From Marichromatium bheemlicum (GTDB lineage: Bacteria > Pseudomonadota > Gammaproteobacteria > Chromatiales > Chromatiaceae), in the NCBI RefSeq assembly GCF_012276755.1, contig NZ_JAAXKX010000003.1, forward strand, positions 181,603 through 245,602: DNA of 64,000 bases, in the 5' to 3' direction. The notes beneath the pieces were generated by a model. It was not told where the DNA came from, ran no database searches, and was given only the letters and a program-made list of their open reading frames with translations. How positions within the stretch are numbered: position 1 is the first letter of the stretch; every line of letters starts with the position of its first letter. The translations under genes and the position numbers were made by a program. Positions 59,986-64,000 of this stretch are shown here, one piece after another.

Positions 59986-60621
59986 ATGCACAATGACTTC
60001 GAGAGTCCCTTCGTCGGCAAGTCGCTGCGCGAGCAGGTCACCAATCCCAATATCCAGGTTGGTGACTACAGCTACTACTCGGGCTACTACCACCATCACT
60101 CCTTCGAAGAGTGTGTGCGCTATCTCGACCCCGAGCGAGACGACGTCGATCGTCTCATCATCGGTCGTTTCTGCTCGATCGGTAGTGGTGCGGTCTTTAT
60201 GATGGCCGGCAACCAGGGACATCGTACCGACTGGATCAGCACTCATCCCTTCTTCTATCGCGATGCCGCTCCCTTCGCCGGCGCCCTCGATGGCTATGTC
60301 CCGGCCGGTGACACCGTCATCGGCAACGACGTCTGGATCGGTAGCGAGGCGATGCTGATGCCCGGGGTGCGGGTCGGCGACGGTGCCGTCATCGCCAGTC
60401 GCGCCCTGGTCAGTCGTGATGTGCCGCCCTATACCATCGTCGCGGGCAATCCGGCGCGCCCGATTCGGGCTCGGTTCACCGCCGAGGAGATCGAACAGCT
60501 GCTCGAGATGGCCTGGTGGAACTGGACGCCCGAGTTGCTCGAGGCGGCGATGCCGCTGCTCTGTGCTCAGGATGTTGCCGCCCTGCACGATTTCTGGCTG
60601 CAAGGTCGCGACCCCGCCTGA
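59986..60621 (+). CDS. CatB-like (xenobiotic) hexapeptide acetyltransferase
   Basis: A 211-residue left-handed beta-helix acetyltransferase. It shows [24 protein letters not shown], with the catalytic His in the [11 protein letters not shown] region, then [18 protein letters not shown] and [12 protein letters not shown]. Length and sequence match the CatB/Vat (chloramphenicol and streptogramin acetyltransferase) group. Chromosomal members need not confer resistance. ATG 59986 has GGAG seven bases upstream. Confidence 0.9.
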   Translation: MHNDFESPFVGKSLREQVTNPNIQVGDYSYYSGYYHHHSFEECVRYLDPERDDVDRLIIGRFCSIGSGAVFMMAGNQGHRTDWISTHPFFYRDAAPFAGALDGYVPAGDTVIGNDVWIGSEAMLMPGVRVGDGAVIASRALVSRDVPPYTIVAGNPARPIRARFTAEEIEQLLEMAWWNWTPELLEAAMPLLCAQDVAALHDFWLQGRDPA

Positions 60622-60742
60622 TTCGGTATCGGCCGGTTGATTCTTGCTCGCTCGAGCCCAGTCTCCGGGGGAGTCGGGCAGGGCTGAGGTCGTGGGCCAT
60701 GCCCGGCGTGGTCTTCAATCAGCCCATGCAAGGAGGTCTGTG

Positions 60743-61057
60743 ATGTCCGCAGCAATGCACGCGTCGTTCATCCGTCGAGCCCTCGGTGGGGTGCTCCTCG
60801 GGCTCATGGTGACGGCGCCGGCACTCGGCGAGGAGACATCGCCGGCGACCACGCCGATGCCGATGTCCGGTCAGGGGCAGATGATGCCCGGTGGCATGCC
60901 GCCGGGGATGGGGCCTGGTGGTCCCGCCGGGATGCCACCGATGATGCGCTCACGTATGGCGATGCAGCAGGCACACATGGAACGTATGGAGCGTCACATG
61001 GCCAACATCGAACGTCTGCTCGAGGAGCTGGTCGAACTACAGCGTCAGGGCGACTGA
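60743..61057 (+). CDS. Periplasmic Met-rich protein upstream of copA
   Basis: A 104-residue protein with a signal peptide (about 1-29, cut after ALG). The middle third is rich in Met, Gly and Pro ([15 protein letters not shown]), and the C-terminal helix is rich in Met, Arg, Glu and Leu. Met clusters of this type bind Cu(I). It lies 58 bases before the copper ATPase, and AGGAGG sits six bases before its ATG. A role as a periplasmic copper buffer or acceptor is likely but unproven. Confidence 0.75.
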   Translation: MSAAMHASFIRRALGGVLLGLMVTAPALGEETSPATTPMPMSGQGQMMPGGMPPGMGPGGPAGMPPMMRSRMAMQQAHMERMERHMANIERLLEELVELQRQGD

Positions 61058-61115
61058 GCCCACGTCGGCGCGTCCGTGGGCGCGCCTATCGATACACTCC
61101 GCAGCGAGGTCCGTC

Positions 61116-63521
<2,406 letters not shown>

Positions 63522-63539
63522 ACTCTGGAGCAATGAACG

Positions 63540-63755
63540 ATGCATCATGGTTGGATGCCCGGTGGGCTTGGTTGGATCTTCTGGATCCTAGTGATCCTGG
63601 GTGTGGTCTGGGCACTGCGCGCCGGGCGACGTGAACAACGCGGCGCCGAGGGCCGTGCCAGCGAGGAGGCGTTGCGGATCCTCGAGTCACGTTATGCGCG
63701 GGGTGAGATCGAGCACGAGGAATTCGAGCGCCGTCGCCAGGATCTGCTGCGCTGA
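63540..63755 (+). CDS. Small membrane protein with SHOCT domain
   Basis: A 71-residue protein. An N-terminal MHHGW segment with possible metal ligands is followed by one membrane helix (about 9-27). The C-terminal SHOCT motif is EEALRILESRYARGEIEHEEFERR. Such proteins are commonly found next to copper-transport genes. It lies 18 bases after copA and is probably in the same operon. Confidence 0.9.
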   Translation: MHHGWMPGGLGWIFWILVILGVVWALRAGRREQRGAEGRASEEALRILESRYARGEIEHEEFERRRQDLLR

Positions 63756-63828
63756 GTCGCGCACGCATCAGGGGGCGTGTCACACCAGGGCTGCACGCGC
63801 GGTGACCGTGTCGTGATGGGGGTGGGCG

Positions 63829-64000
63829 ATGTACAGGGGCGTCTCGCGGTGTCGGTGGGGACTGTGGTTGGCGGTCTTGTTCGTGCTCGCTGGCTGTGCG
63901 GACAAGACGCGCGAGCTGATGCCGACCCCGCAGCTCTATCAGTCACCGGCGCAGCGCGCACTGTTTACCCGCGCGCTGCGTGACCCGCGCGCACTCGAAC
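63829..64000 (+). CDS. Lipoprotein, N-terminal part (continues outside window)
   Basis: An open frame from ATG 63829 to the right edge encodes about 57 residues. It has a basic start, a hydrophobic run and the lipobox LAGC at about residues 20-23, so Cys23 should be lipid-modified. The next part (ELMPTPQLYQSPAQ) resembles the start of some alpha/beta-hydrolase (DUF900-type) lipoproteins, but too little is visible to be sure. Confidence 0.6.
   Translation, partial: MYRGVSRCRWGLWLAVLFVLAGCADKTRELMPTPQLYQSPAQRALFTRALRDPRALE

Noticed and set aside
63777..63983. 68-codon plus-strand frame at the right end
   Set aside because: A lipoprotein frame with a clear lipobox (ATG 63829) occupies the same DNA in another frame and is far more protein-like.

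Overview
The window is high-GC DNA from an anoxygenic phototroph. It carries a large part of a photosynthesis gene cluster: bchP, bchG, ppsR, bchFNBHLM, puhABC, puhE, an oxygen-independent coproporphyrinogen oxidase and bchJ. Neighbours that fit a gammaproteobacterial purple sulfur bacterium (Chromatiaceae) are yebC-ruvC-ruvA, an H-NS-like protein, glcEF, a copper ATPase and a MenE-like ligase. The family-level assignment is inference from gene content; I cannot name the species.

Layout. Positions 1-3917 (minus) hold an operon with two large paralogous pseudopilin-like proteins, two single-membrane-span assembly-type proteins and a GspL/PilM-N-like protein; it runs off the left edge. Positions 4450-9705 (plus) carry yebC, ruvC and ruvA (no ruvB follows), then a glycolate/glyoxylate group (glcE, glcF, glxR-like). 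Positions 9737-14223 look like an envelope-stress unit: a secreted protein divergent from a DegP/HtrA protease, followed by an OmpR-type regulator and a sensor kinase. Positions 14220-17710 (minus) carry a patatin-type outer-membrane protein and a NamZ-like muramidase. Positions 18021-26059 are housekeeping: queA, an H-NS-like protein, rhlE, an RRM protein, an M61 peptidase, birA, coaX and tRNA-Arg(CCU).

Positions 26357-48901 are the photosynthesis region. It opens with a phytochrome-like protein that lacks the usual bilin-binding residues. Then come a small membrane protein, bchP, bchG and ppsR (minus), and the divergent bchF-N-B-H-L-M operon, whose genes overlap or abut. Next are puhA-B-C, puhE, hemN, bchJ and a MenE-like ligase. 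The first steps of the bacteriochlorophyll branch (BchH, BchM), protochlorophyllide reduction (BchL/N/B), C3-vinyl hydration (BchF), tail attachment and reduction (BchG, BchP) and reaction-centre assembly (PuhA/B/C/E) are therefore all local. The PucC/LhaA-type genes and acsF, which often sit in these slots in purple bacteria, are not here.

Positions 48947-58749 (minus) hold a secreted DUF4412-like protein and an aryl-acid module: two phenylacetate-CoA ligases, an ACT-domain protein, indolepyruvate:ferredoxin oxidoreductase IorB and IorA (IorA has no ferredoxin domain), an outer-membrane porin, a 57-residue symporter accessory protein and an SSS symporter. Together they suggest uptake and CoA activation of aryl acids with reversible conversion to aryl-pyruvates. 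The right end has two hotdog thioesterases flanking a small inverted-repeat element, a CatB-like acetyltransferase, a copper group (Met-rich periplasmic protein, CopA ATPase, SHOCT protein) and the start of a lipoprotein.

All calls come from reading the sequence and recalling family features; no database search was run.
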